Part shown: one piece after another, positions 20,550-28,668 of the stretch
Layout of the letters: every line of letters starts with the position of its first letter
Numbering within the stretch: the first letter of the stretch is position 1
NCBI GenBank assembly: GCA_963764505.1
Contig: CAVXSP010000002.1
Coordinates: forward strand, 1 to 64,000
Source: CAVXSP01 sp963764505
GTDB taxonomy: Bacteria > Acidobacteriota > Vicinamibacteria > Vicinamibacterales > SCN-69-37
Reading direction: 5' to 3'
DNA length: 64,000 nt
The notes under the pieces: generated by a model
What the model saw: the letters and a program-made list of their open reading frames with translations, nothing else
Database searches by the model: none
What the model was told of the DNA's origin: nothing
Program-made: the position numbers and the translations under genes

Positions 20550-21169
20550 GCGCTGCCTCCACGGCCGCCGGATCGCCCCGGCGGCTTTCCGGATTGAAGA
20601 CGACGTAGCTGACGGCCGAGCTCCAGCCGCCCCCGGTTGATCCGCGACTTGACGGTGCCTTCCGGCAGCCCCAACTGATCGGCGATCTCCTGGTACGAGA
20701 AGTCCTGGAGGTCACGGAGGGTGACGGCCCGCCGCAGGGGCTCCGGCAGCGCGCTCAGCGCGCGTCCGATGAGATCCTTCAGGTCTCGCTGCTCCAGCTG
20801 CGCATAGGGACCGCGCTCGCGCGATGTCGGGCTCAGCGTGGCGGCGTCGACTTCGCGCGCGATCGTCTCGCGCTCCTTCCGGACGCTGCGGTAGTGGTCG
20901 ATGCACAGGTTCCGGCTGATGCTGATGAGCCAGGTCTGAAAGTTTGCGCGGCGGTCGAACGTGTGGAGCGCCTTGAAGATCCTGACGAAGATGTCCTGCG
21001 TCAGGTCTTCCGCCTCGTCGTGACGGCCGACGAACTTGTACGCCAGGTTGAACACCTTGCGCCAATGCTGCTGGACGATCTGCCGCCACGCCGCCTGATC
21101 ACCCTCGAGACAGCGGGCGATCAGCACGTCGATCTCCGGCGGCGATGTGGTCGGGTGGTCCGTGGACAT
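20546..21169 (-). CDS. ECF-type RNA polymerase sigma factor
   Basis: A 207-aa group-4 sigma factor. Region 2 contains YKFVGRHDEAEDLTQDIFVR and FQTWLISISRNLCIDHYR; region 4 contains LPEPLRRAVTLRDLQDFSY and the helix-turn-helix IADQLGLPEGTVKSRINRG. ATG 21169 is the natural start. It is the first gene of a three-gene minus-strand cassette with a STAS protein and a small unknown protein. There is no membrane anti-sigma factor next to it, unlike most ECF loci. Confidence 0.94.
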   Translation of the reverse strand: MSTDHPTTSPPEIDVLIARCLEGDQAAWRQIVQQHWRKVFNLAYKFVGRHDEAEDLTQDIFVRIFKALHTFDRRANFQTWLISISRNLCIDHYRSVRKERETIAREVDAATLSPTSRERGPYAQLEQRDLKDLIGRALSALPEPLRRAVTLRDLQDFSYQEIADQLGLPEGTVKSRINRGRLELGRQLRRLQSGKPPGRSGGRGGSA

Positions 21170-21255
21170 GAGACGGCCGAGCCCGGAATGATAACAGGCA
21201 AGCCGGGGCGCCACGCGGCGCCGCGTCCTGGTGCCGGCCGCGCGGCACCGATACA

Positions 21256-22512
21256 ATGCTGAGGCCTGTGTCCGGCTTTCACGTGCTGAACGGCGCCCTC
21301 GCGTGCGACGGCGTGCCCCTGGAGGAGATCGCGCGCGCGAGCGGCACGCCGGTGCACGTCTACAGCGGGCGGACGATCGCCGACCGGGCCCGCGGCCTCG
21401 ACGAGGCATTCGCCGGCTACCCGCACGAGTGCCATTACGCGCTCAAGGCGAACTCGACGCTGGGCGTCTGCCGCCTGCTCCGTGGGCTGGGCCTGCACGC
21501 CGATGCGAACTCCGGCGGGGAGATCGAGGTGGCGCTTCGCGCCGGTTTCGCTCCCGACGAGATCGTGTTCACGGGCGTGGGCAAGTCGCGAGCCGAGCTG
21601 GACCTCGCGGTTCGACTCGGACTGAAGGCGATCAATGCGGAATCTCCGGGGGAAGTGGAGCGGATCGAGGCGATCGCGGCCTCGCGCGGCGTGTGCGCGC
21701 GCGTCGCGATCCGGATCAACCCGGACGTCGACGCGCTGAGTCATCCGCACATCTCGACCGGACATCACGGAACGAAGTTCGGGATGTCGGCCGACGCCGC
21801 GCGCGCGATGGTGCAGGACGTGGTCCGACGTTCCCACCTGAACATCGTCGGACTCCACGCCCACGTCGGGTCGCAGATCACCAGCCGCGAGCCGATGGCC
21901 CGCGCCGCCGAGCTGGTCGCCTCGCTCGCCCGCGAGCTCCTGGAGCGCGGCGTCCCCCTCCGGCACCTCGACCTCGGCGGCGGCCTCGGAATCGCCTACC
22001 GCCCGGACGAAGCCGTCCTCTCGGCCGCGGACTACGCGGCGGCGCTGCTGCCGGCGGTCCGGACCACCGGCCTCGTCCTCGTCCTCGAGCCGGGCCGATG
22101 GCTCGTCGGACCGGCAGGCGTGCTCGTCACGACGGTCGTGGACCTGAAGCGCCGGCAGGACGGCGGCTGGTTCGTGGTCGTCGACGCGGGCATGACGGAC
22201 CTGATTCGGCCGGCGCTCTACGGGTCGTGGCATGCCATCGAGCCGGTGTCCGTCCGGCCCGGTCCCCCTATTCCGGCCGATGTGGTCGGTCCCGTCTGCG
22301 AGACGGCCGACACTCTAGGAGCGGATCGTCGGCTGCCGCCGGTCGAGGTCGGCGACCTGCTCGTCGTGCGGGACACCGGCGCCTACGGGGCCGTCATGGC
22401 GTCCAATTACAACCGACGGCCGATGGCAGCCGAAGTCCTCGTGGATCAGGGGCGCTGCACGACGGTGCGGCGCCGGCAGAGCCTCGACGACATGCTGCGG
22501 TGCGAGACGTAG
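21256..22512 (+). CDS. lysA: Diaminopimelate decarboxylase
   Basis: PLP enzyme making L-lysine from meso-diaminopimelate. 418 aa, normal length. The PLP lysine is Lys64 in HYALKANST; the glycine loop is HLDLGGGLGIAY; the substrate Cys is in GPVCETADTLG; the C-terminal DTGAYGAVMASNYNRRP is typical of LysA. The gene is divergent from the sigma factor across an 87-base gap and is followed nine bases later by tmk. Confidence 0.96.
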   Translation: MLRPVSGFHVLNGALACDGVPLEEIARASGTPVHVYSGRTIADRARGLDEAFAGYPHECHYALKANSTLGVCRLLRGLGLHADANSGGEIEVALRAGFAPDEIVFTGVGKSRAELDLAVRLGLKAINAESPGEVERIEAIAASRGVCARVAIRINPDVDALSHPHISTGHHGTKFGMSADAARAMVQDVVRRSHLNIVGLHAHVGSQITSREPMARAAELVASLARELLERGVPLRHLDLGGGLGIAYRPDEAVLSAADYAAALLPAVRTTGLVLVLEPGRWLVGPAGVLVTTVVDLKRRQDGGWFVVVDAGMTDLIRPALYGSWHAIEPVSVRPGPPIPADVVGPVCETADTLGADRRLPPVEVGDLLVVRDTGAYGAVMASNYNRRPMAAEVLVDQGRCTTVRRRQSLDDMLRCET

Positions 22513-22521
22513 GAGCGCGCG

Positions 22522-23106
22522 GTGCTCATTGCGTTCGAGGGCCTCGATCAGAGCGGAAAGCAGACGCAGGCGCGGCGGCTGCGCCGGCGCATCGCGCGGG
22601 ACGGCCAGCGGGTCCGCGCGCTGTCGTTCCCGGAGTACGAGACGCCGATTGGCGGCCAGATCGCCAGGGCGCTTGCCGGCCGGCGGCCCGTCGGCGCGGA
22701 CGTGCTGCAGCTGCTCTACGTTGCGAACCGGTGCGAGTTCAGGCCGAAGCTCGAGGCATGGCTCGCGGCCGGCGACGTCGTCATCTGCGACCGCTATCGG
22801 GCCTCGAGCGTGGCGTACGGCGAGGCCCAGGGGCTCGACCCCGAATGGCTCGCCGGAATCCAGCGGTACCTGCCGCGGGAGACCCTCACCATCCTCCTCG
22901 ACATCGCACCAGGCACCGCGGTGCGGCGCAAGAAGACCGGTCGGGATCGCTACGAGCGCGATCTCCAGCTGCTCGCGCGCGTGCGCGAGAGCTATCGGCG
23001 CCAGGCAGCGCGCGGGGGCTGGGCCGTCATCGACGGCGAGCAGTCGAAAGACGAGGTGACACGGGCCGTGGAACGGGCCGTGCTGCCGCGGCTCGCGCGG
23101 CGGTGA
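22522..23106 (+). CDS. tmk: Thymidylate kinase with non-standard P-loop
   Basis: Phosphorylates dTMP to dTDP. 194 aa from GTG 22522. The fold is recognisable from FEGLDQSGKQTQAR at the N-terminus, the DRY motif in ICDRYRASSVAYGEAQGLD, and the arginine-rich lid KKTGRDRYERD. In the P-loop the residue after Lys13 is Gln, where the family normally has Ser or Thr to hold magnesium. The rest of the site looks intact, so the gene is probably functional. Its last 80 bases overlap the end of comF on the other strand. Confidence 0.9.
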   Translation: MLIAFEGLDQSGKQTQARRLRRRIARDGQRVRALSFPEYETPIGGQIARALAGRRPVGADVLQLLYVANRCEFRPKLEAWLAAGDVVICDRYRASSVAYGEAQGLDPEWLAGIQRYLPRETLTILLDIAPGTAVRRKKTGRDRYERDLQLLARVRESYRRQAARGGWAVIDGEQSKDEVTRAVERAVLPRLARR

Positions 23107-23845
23107 GCGCCCGTACGGCCCGGGCGCCCGCCTCGAGCAGCACCCGGCTGCAGTCGTCCACCGTCGCCCCCGTCGTCAGCACGTCGTCGACGACGACGAG
23201 CACCCGGTCCCGTACGAGCGAGCCGGTGCCGCCTGGCTGAGCGAGCCCTGCCCGGCGGCGCAGGGCGAACGCCCCCTGGACATTGGCGCGCCGCGCGTGC
23301 GCGGGCAGCCCCGTTTGGGGCGCTCCCTGCCGGCGCCGCAGCAGCCGCCACACGGGCGGACCCAGGCAGCGCGCGAGATCGTCGGCCTGGTTGAAGCCGC
23401 GCGTCGCCCGCCGCCAGGGGGTCAGCGGGACGGGAACCACGGCGTCCGCCTCCTCGAGCAGGCCGCCCGCGGCTTCCCGCATCATGGCGGCGAGCGGCGA
23501 CGCCAGCACGCGCAATCCGCGGTACTTCAGCGAGTGGACGATCTCGCGCAACGGTCCTCCGTAGAGTCCGGCGCTTCTCGCCGTCTCGAACCTCGGCGGC
23601 GTTTGCCGACATCGCGCGCATGTCGCCGGGAGCTCGGCGGCCAATGCGTCGCCGCAGACTCGGCACAGGGGCGGCGTCAGCTTCGCGATCGACTGCCAGC
23701 AGCGCGGGCAGACCGGGCCGTCCAGCGGACGGTCGAGCGGCTCGCGACACGCCGCGCAGATCGGCGCCAGGAGCAGCCGGACCGCCGTGTTGCCGAGCTC
23801 GATGAACACGGCGCCGGCCCGTGCAGGATCCGTGCGCACGCTCAC
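23027..23845 (-). CDS. comF: ComF-family phosphoribosyltransferase-like protein
   Basis: A 272-aa ComF protein with an N-terminal four-cysteine zinc finger (CAACREPL, CPRCW, CRVCG, CARCR) and a C-terminal PRTase fold with the PRPP-binding motif VVVDDVLTTGAT. Family members act in DNA uptake, with dprA also present in this window. The C-terminus is long (ALTAARAAAARPVPRP and beyond) and overlaps tmk by 80 bases tail to tail; the last part may be dispensable. Confidence 0.92.
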   Translation of the reverse strand: MSVRTDPARAGAVFIELGNTAVRLLLAPICAACREPLDRPLDGPVCPRCWQSIAKLTPPLCRVCGDALAAELPATCARCRQTPPRFETARSAGLYGGPLREIVHSLKYRGLRVLASPLAAMMREAAGGLLEEADAVVPVPLTPWRRATRGFNQADDLARCLGPPVWRLLRRRQGAPQTGLPAHARRANVQGAFALRRRAGLAQPGGTGSLVRDRVLVVVDDVLTTGATVDDCSRVLLEAGARAVRALTAARAAAARPVPRPVSPRLSTARRR

Positions 23846-24113
23846 CGTCGCGCAGGTCGGCCGATCCGCGAGTCCCGCCGGTGGCCGCTGGCGGATTCCG
23901 CACGGCCGGCTTCCGGCCAGTTGGGCGGATTCTGCAGTTTGGTAACATCGCGCCTCTCGAGCGTTCGATGTCGAGTCGATTCAAGGAGAGCGTTCTCGAC
24001 TACCACGAGGCTCCTGACCCGGATGTCAGCGTGCCCGGGGGAGGAGGCGCTCGAATCGGGACTCCAGACGCTCGGCACCGACCGCGCGCTTCTCGAAGCG
24101 TGCTACGTCTGCC

Positions 24114-24470
24114 GTGCAGCTGTGCGAACTGGCGAACCCGGCCAAGTGGGACAATCCGGCGTGGCGCCGCACGCTCGACGCGCTCAGGCTGCCGGCCGAG
24201 AAGAAGCTGGCCATGCACCGCAAGGCCTACGAATTCACGCAGACCGCCTGGGGGCTCGACCGGCTAGGTGCCCTGACGGAGGACGCGACCGTCGTCAGCG
24301 TCGGTGCGGGGCACGAGTCGCTCGCGTACTGGCTCGCGAAGCGGGTGCGTCTGGTCGTGGCGACCAATCTGTACCCGACGACTGGGAAGGGAGCGCTGGC
24401 TCCGCACATGCTCGTCGAGATCGACGGGACCGTGTTCACGTCGGTGATGATGTTCCTGCGGAAGCGGTAG
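24114..24470 (+). pseudogene. Internally deleted SAM-dependent methyltransferase remnant
   Basis: The 118-residue frame begins like a class I methyltransferase (QLCELANPAKWDNPAW) and reaches motif I (VVSVGAGHESLAYWLA) and the end of strand 2 (LVVATNLYP). It then jumps to a short tail (APHMLVEIDGTVFTSVMMF). From memory of this family, full-length members are near 300 residues and end with a closely similar tail, so about 170 residues of the catalytic core appear to be missing in frame. Without the core it cannot be an active enzyme. It lies between comF and rsfS; the GTG start has no clear ribosome-binding site. Confidence 0.65.
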
Positions 24471-24476
24471 CGGCCC

Positions 24477-24842
24477 TCACGGCTCGATGCGCTTCGCGTC
24501 GCCCCAGAGGCGTTCGAGGCCGTAGAACTCCCGCGTGGACGGCGCGAACACATGCACGATGAAGTCGAAGTAGTCGATCAGCACCCACTGGCCGTGCTGA
24601 TAGCCCTCGACAAGCGACGGCTTCGCGCCCTTCTTCCGGAGCGCCTCCTCCACCGCGTCGGCGATCGCCTGGACCTGCCGGACGCTCTGCCCCGTGCAGA
24701 TGACGAAGAAGTCGGTGAACGCGCTGGACTTACGCAGGTCGAGCACGACCATGTCGTCGGCTTTCTTGTCGAGGGCGGCGGCAACCGCCACCTTCACCGG
24801 CTGTGGCAGACGAGGTGTCGGTGGTTTGGTCGACTTTCCCAT
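24477..24842 (-). CDS. rsfS: Ribosomal silencing factor RsfS
   Basis: A 121-aa RsfS/Iojap protein, which binds uL14 on the large ribosomal subunit and blocks subunit joining in starvation. The characteristic stretch VLDLRKSSAFTDFFVICTG and the end YYGLERLW-like REFYGLERLWGDAKRI are present. ATG 24842 gives the usual N-terminus. It follows nadD by 50 bases, the order found in many bacteria. Confidence 0.95.
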   Translation of the reverse strand: MGKSTKPPTPRLPQPVKVAVAAALDKKADDMVVLDLRKSSAFTDFFVICTGQSVRQVQAIADAVEEALRKKGAKPSLVEGYQHGQWVLIDYFDFIVHVFAPSTREFYGLERLWGDAKRIEP

Positions 24843-24892
24843 AGAGAAGACGGTCGCCGGGGCGAAGCGCGCGCTCAGCGCAGCATACCCGA

Positions 24893-25561
24893 TCAGGCCA
24901 GGAGCGCCCGTGTCCAGTCCCGATCGGCCGCATACAACCGGTGTCGCTCGATGTAGGCGGCGACGGCCGGGGGCACGAGACCGTCGAGACGGTTGCCCTG
25001 CGCGACGCGGCGACGGATCTCGGTCGAGGAGACCGGTGCGGTCGGCGCGTCGACGAGGACGATCCGCGGCGCTTCGCGCGGCGACAGCTCTGGCGATGCC
25101 GGGACCATGCGAGCCGCCAGCCCCGGAAGAGCGGTGCGCAGCGTCGACGCCGGGCACTCGGGCCGCGACACGACGACGAACTGGCTCCGCTCGAGCAGGG
25201 CAGGGAAGTCCTTCCAGGTCTCGATCTCGCGGAAGGCGTCGGCTCCCGTGATCACGAACAGGCCGCGCGTGTCCGCGCCCAGGGCAGCGAGCCGATCCAG
25301 GGTCGCCGATGTGAACGAGGGCCCGTCCGACAGCATTTCGACGTCGAGCAGCGCGAGCCCCGGCCGGGACGCGATGGCCAGCGCGCACATCGCGAAGCGG
25401 TGCGGCGCCGACGCGTGCGGCGGCGGCCGGTGCGGCGGGACGTTTGCTGGCATGAGGAGCACGCGATCGAGCTGGAGCGCCCGCGCCGCGGCGTCCGCCA
25501 CGTCGAGGTGCCCGACGTGGATCGGGTCGAACGTCCCGCCCAGCACGCCGACCCGGGTCAT
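24893..25561 (-). CDS. nadD: Nicotinate-nucleotide adenylyltransferase
   Basis: Makes deamido-NAD from nicotinate mononucleotide and ATP. 222 aa. The nucleotidyltransferase motif GGTFDPIHVGH lies at residues 8-18, and the C-terminal VSSTEIRRRV is the SSTxIR motif. The start overlaps the obgE stop by ATGA, so the two are translationally coupled. The last 15 residues are variable. Confidence 0.95.
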   Translation of the reverse strand: MTRVGVLGGTFDPIHVGHLDVADAAARALQLDRVLLMPANVPPHRPPPHASAPHRFAMCALAIASRPGLALLDVEMLSDGPSFTSATLDRLAALGADTRGLFVITGADAFREIETWKDFPALLERSQFVVVSRPECPASTLRTALPGLAARMVPASPELSPREAPRIVLVDAPTAPVSSTEIRRRVAQGNRLDGLVPPAVAAYIERHRLYAADRDWTRALLA

Positions 25562-26598
25562 GCGGCCGTGCTCTGGCTGCCGCGCGCGACTTCCAGCCAG
25601 AGCGCTTCGAGCAGCGCGGGGATGCCTTCGCCGGTGACCGACGAGATCGGGAACAGCGGCACGCCGCTGGCCTCGAGGTGGGCCCTCAGCCGATCGAGCC
25701 GGCCCGGATCGTCGAGGGCGTCGATCTTGTTCGCGGCGGCCAGGCGCGGCTTGGCGGAAAGCGCGGCTGCCGCCTCGTCGCCGGCACCGGCGAACAGCTC
25801 CAGCTCGCGCACGATGACATCGAAATCGTGCGCGGGATCGCGGCCGGTCGACGAGACGTCGATGACGTGAAGGAGGACTTTCGTGCGCTCGAGATGCGCG
25901 AGAAACCGCGTGCCCAGCCCGTGTCCGCGGTGTGCGTCTTCGATGAGGCCGGGCACGTCCGCCACGACGAAGCTCCGGTCTTCCGACAGGCGCACGACCC
26001 CCAGGTTGGGGGTGAGCGTCGTGAAGGGATACTCCGCAATCTTCGGGCGGGCCGCCGAGATGCGGGAGATCAGCGTGCTCTTGCCGACGTTCGGATATCC
26101 CACGAGCCCGACGTCGGCGAGCAGCTTGAGCCGGAGGCGCAGCGCCCGCGCCTCGCCCGCCTCGCCCGGCTCGGTGCGGCGCGGCGCGCGGTTGGTCGAC
26201 GTCGCGAACGCCGCGTTGCCCCGGCCGCCCCGACCGCCACGCGCGACCATCACGCGCGCGCCGACCTCCAACAGATCGGCCAGCGGGATCTGTTCGTCGC
26301 CCGCGACCTCATACGCCACCGTGCCGGGCGGCACCTCGAGGACCAGGTCGGCGCCGTCCCGACCCGTGCAGTTGGAACCTTCCCCGTGGCGGCCCCGCTC
26401 GGCCTTGAACTCGGGATGGAAGCGGTAGGTGACCAGCGTGTTCTGATGAGGACTCGCGACGAGGAACACCGAGCCGCCACGCCCGCCGTCGCCGCCGTTC
26501 GGCCCGCCCCGGGGCACGAACTTCTCGCGTCGGAACGACAGGCACCCGTTCCCGCCGTTGCCGGCCTGAACGCGGATGTCGACCTCGTCGACGAACAT
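25558..26598 (-). CDS. obgE: Obg-family GTPase
   Basis: Ribosome-associated GTPase essential in most bacteria. 346 aa. The glycine-rich Obg fold occupies residues 1-158 (AGNGGNGCLSFRREKFVP), followed by the G domain with G1 GYPNVGKST, G3 ADVPGLIEDA and G4 ANKID. The C-terminal OCT domain found in some members is absent. The gene order rplU-rpmA-obgE is a classic cluster. Confidence 0.97.
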   Translation of the reverse strand: MFVDEVDIRVQAGNGGNGCLSFRREKFVPRGGPNGGDGGRGGSVFLVASPHQNTLVTYRFHPEFKAERGRHGEGSNCTGRDGADLVLEVPPGTVAYEVAGDEQIPLADLLEVGARVMVARGGRGGRGNAAFATSTNRAPRRTEPGEAGEARALRLRLKLLADVGLVGYPNVGKSTLISRISAARPKIAEYPFTTLTPNLGVVRLSEDRSFVVADVPGLIEDAHRGHGLGTRFLAHLERTKVLLHVIDVSSTGRDPAHDFDVIVRELELFAGAGDEAAAALSAKPRLAAANKIDALDDPGRLDRLRAHLEASGVPLFPISSVTGEGIPALLEALWLEVARGSQSTAA

Positions 26599-26650
26599 GC
26601 GCAGCTGGGGTGGAAGGAGCGGAGGTGGCCCGCTCCCGTGCTCGGGGCGC

Positions 26651-26917
26651 TCAGGCCTTCTCGGCCGCGGGAAGCACGTCGATGACGCGGCCGTGCGCGC
26701 CGTGATCGGAGAACTTCACGACTCCGGTGACCTTCGCGAAAAGCGTGTCGTCCTTGCCGCGGCCGACGTTGAGCCCGGGCCGAAACCGGCTGCCACGCTG
26801 CCGGACGAGAATCGCGCCGCCCGGCACCAGGTTGCCATCGTGCCGCTTCACGCCGAGTCGCTGCGAGTTGCTGTCGCGGCCATTCCGCGAGCTGCCCTGT
26901 CCTTTTTTGTGAGCCAT
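26651..26917 (-). CDS. rpmA: 50S ribosomal protein bL27
   Basis: 88 aa, full length, starting MAHKKGQGSSRNGRDSNSQR; the N-terminal tail reaches the peptidyl-transferase centre. There is no N-terminal cleavage extension of the Firmicute type. It lies 34 bases after rplU and 52 before obgE on the same strand. Confidence 0.97.
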   Translation of the reverse strand: MAHKKGQGSSRNGRDSNSQRLGVKRHDGNLVPGGAILVRQRGSRFRPGLNVGRGKDDTLFAKVTGVVKFSDHGAHGRVIDVLPAAEKA

Positions 26918-26951
26918 GTGCTGGGTCCCCGTCGTGGCGCGGAAAGGCGGT

Positions 26952-27266
26952 TCAGCCCTGAATCCCCGTGACGCGAACGCGGGTCTGCTGCGTACGGTGG
27001 CCGCGCGTGCGGCGATAGTGCTTGCGCCGCTTCATCTTGAACACGCGAATCTTCTTGCCCTTCGTCTGGCTCTCGACCACGCCCGTCACCATGGCGCCGG
27101 AGACGTAGGGCCGCCCTGCGACCACGTCGCCGCCCTCCCGCTCGATGAGCAGGACCCGGTCGAACATCACTTCGGCGCCCGGGTCGACGGCCAGCCGGTC
27201 GACGACCACGACGGTGCCCGGCGCGACCTTCTGCTGGCGCCCGCCGGCTTCCACGATTGCGAACAT
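26952..27266 (-). CDS. rplU: 50S ribosomal protein bL21
   Basis: 104 aa from ATG 27266 (MFAIVEAGGRQQKV), the usual L21 start; the frame is open further upstream but that extension is not conserved. The signature KKIRVFKMKRRKHYRRTRGH is present near the C-terminus. First gene of the rplU-rpmA-obgE-nadD-rsfS group. The 110-base leader (27267-27376) may carry the promoter, but no convincing pair was found. Confidence 0.96.
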   Translation of the reverse strand: MFAIVEAGGRQQKVAPGTVVVVDRLAVDPGAEVMFDRVLLIEREGGDVVAGRPYVSGAMVTGVVESQTKGKKIRVFKMKRRKHYRRTRGHRTQQTRVRVTGIQG

Positions 27267-27376
27267 CTCGAGTCTCCCGAAGAGCCGCTGGGCCAACCTC
27301 GGCCAGGGCCAGAACTTTCTAGGGTACCACCGAGCGGAAACCGACCGCAAGGATCCCGGGCCGGGGAGGGGACGTC

Positions 27377-28147
27377 CTACTTCAGCAGAATCCGGGTGCC
27401 CTTGATCTTCTGGGTGCTCAGCGTGCTCAGAAACCCGGGCAGCAGCTTGTCCATCAGCTCGAAATAGGCCGACAGCGCCGGCGTGTTCTGCGACGACGGG
27501 TAGAGGACCTCCTCGCGTGCGGATTCGGAGTAGAGCTGGGCGCCGGTGCGTCCGTCGATGAACACGAACTTCGGGATCAGTGCGTAGCCCTTGCGGTCCA
27601 CGTAGGTGCGCACTTCCTGCGTGGAGCGCCGGCCGGTCGGGTCGATGAACTCCTGCACGGACGACTGGGGGCCGCTGCGCGAGATCTCCTCGAAGAGGAC
27701 GGACCCCGTCACGATGAGCGGCTGCTCGTATTCCTCCCCGATCTGCTTCCAGTAGGCGGCGTCCGCGAAGATGCTCTCGTAGGGCTGCAGATCCTTCTCG
27801 TCCTTGATCCGCGGCTGGTCGGCTTCCTGCGGGGGAACGCTGACCGAGCCGGTCTGCTGCCGGCGCTTGTCCACTTCATCGACGAGCGATCGCACGTCGG
27901 CATCAATCACCTTCAGATCGGACTTCGTGCGGAGCTGGCTGCGCAAGAGACGCGCCGTCTCGGTGTTCGGATCGACCGTGTTCGAGCCGCCCGCGAGGAA
28001 GCCGGCGATGAGCACCCGCTGGAAGGGGGAGACGTCGAGCTTGGCGTGAATCGGCGTCTCGATCGGGATCTCGGAGAAGCCCACGCATGCGGGCGCCCCG
28101 AGTGCGGCCGAAAGGCTAGCGATCGCGACGACGGTTCTGGCGGTCAT
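27377..28147 (-). CDS. Predicted envelope lipoprotein, possibly CsgG/LpoB-like
   Basis: 256 aa from ATG 28147 with a signal peptide ending in a lipobox-like GAPAC (Cys21). The body has VLIAGFLAGG, a segment SDLKVIDADV and a later IGEEYEQPLIVTGSV; this pattern of a strand, helix and a ...VTGSV strand is reminiscent of the CsgG/LpoB/TolB-N fold, but the match is remote. The start overlaps the end of the upstream TPR gene by 32 bases, so the two are co-expressed. The function is unknown. Confidence 0.75.
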   Translation of the reverse strand: MTARTVVAIASLSAALGAPACVGFSEIPIETPIHAKLDVSPFQRVLIAGFLAGGSNTVDPNTETARLLRSQLRTKSDLKVIDADVRSLVDEVDKRRQQTGSVSVPPQEADQPRIKDEKDLQPYESIFADAAYWKQIGEEYEQPLIVTGSVLFEEISRSGPQSSVQEFIDPTGRRSTQEVRTYVDRKGYALIPKFVFIDGRTGAQLYSESAREEVLYPSSQNTPALSAYFELMDKLLPGFLSTLSTQKIKGTRILLK

Positions 28148-28478
28148 AGATTTCCCTGAACAGATCGTAGTTCTGCCGGATGAAGTTGTTGTTCGGCTCC
28201 AGGCCCATGGCCTTCTCGTAGGCCTTCCGCGCGAGGTCCAGCTTGCCCTGCTGCTCGTAGGCGATGCCGAGGTCGTTCCACGCCGCCGCATAGGTCGGAT
28301 CGAGCTCGACCGCCTTCTCCCAACGGTACGTCGCCTCGTTCCACAGGCCCTTCATGGCGACATCCCACCCGAACTCGACCTGGGCCTTGGCATCGTCGCG
28401 ACGGTCGGCAAGAGCAGGCGCGGCCACGCCGACCGTGACCGCGGTCAGGAGCAAGATGACGGCTTTTCGAACGTGCAT
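28116..28478 (-). CDS. Small secreted TPR protein
   Basis: 120 aa with a signal peptide (AVILLLTAVTVGVAAPALA) and two to three tetratricopeptide repeats (AAWNDLGIAYEQQGKLDLAR). The short length suggests a periplasmic adaptor. Its end overlaps the following lipoprotein gene by 32 bases, and a promoter-operator-like element lies just upstream. The partner is unknown; the lipoprotein is the obvious candidate. Confidence 0.85.
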   Translation of the reverse strand: MHVRKAVILLLTAVTVGVAAPALADRRDDAKAQVEFGWDVAMKGLWNEATYRWEKAVELDPTYAAAWNDLGIAYEQQGKLDLARKAYEKAMGLEPNNNFIRQNYDLFREIYDRQNRRRDR

Positions 28479-28495
28479 GGCGGTGTTCCCGGCTC

Positions 28496-28524
28496 ACTAT
28501 AGCGCCAACCGCGCAGGTTGGCGC
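28496..28524 (-). promoter_or_regulatory. -10-like box with abutting perfect 9-bp inverted repeat upstream of the TPR gene
   Basis: Read on the minus strand, GCGCCAACC, a 5-base loop and GGTTGGCGC (28524-28502) are followed immediately by TATAGT (28501-28496), five of six matches to a -10 box, about 18 bases before ATG 28478. The palindrome occupies the promoter spacer, the usual place for a repressor or MerR-like operator. No good -35 box is seen. Confidence 0.5.
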
Positions 28525-28668
28525 CCGCATTCACGATCCTTCAGAAATAGTCGCACTTCGTGCAATACCGCTGCCGCAGTCCGATTGCTGAATCCGCAGC
28601 ATTTTCCACCCGACCGTCGGGGCGCCGCTTTCGAAACGTGGCACGCCGGCTGCAGCCGCCGTAAGTCT

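Noticed and set aside
23821..24267. Open plus-strand frame before the methyltransferase remnant
   Set aside because: Only the first about 20 residues look protein-like; the rest is Arg/Pro/Ser-rich and typical of a shifted frame.
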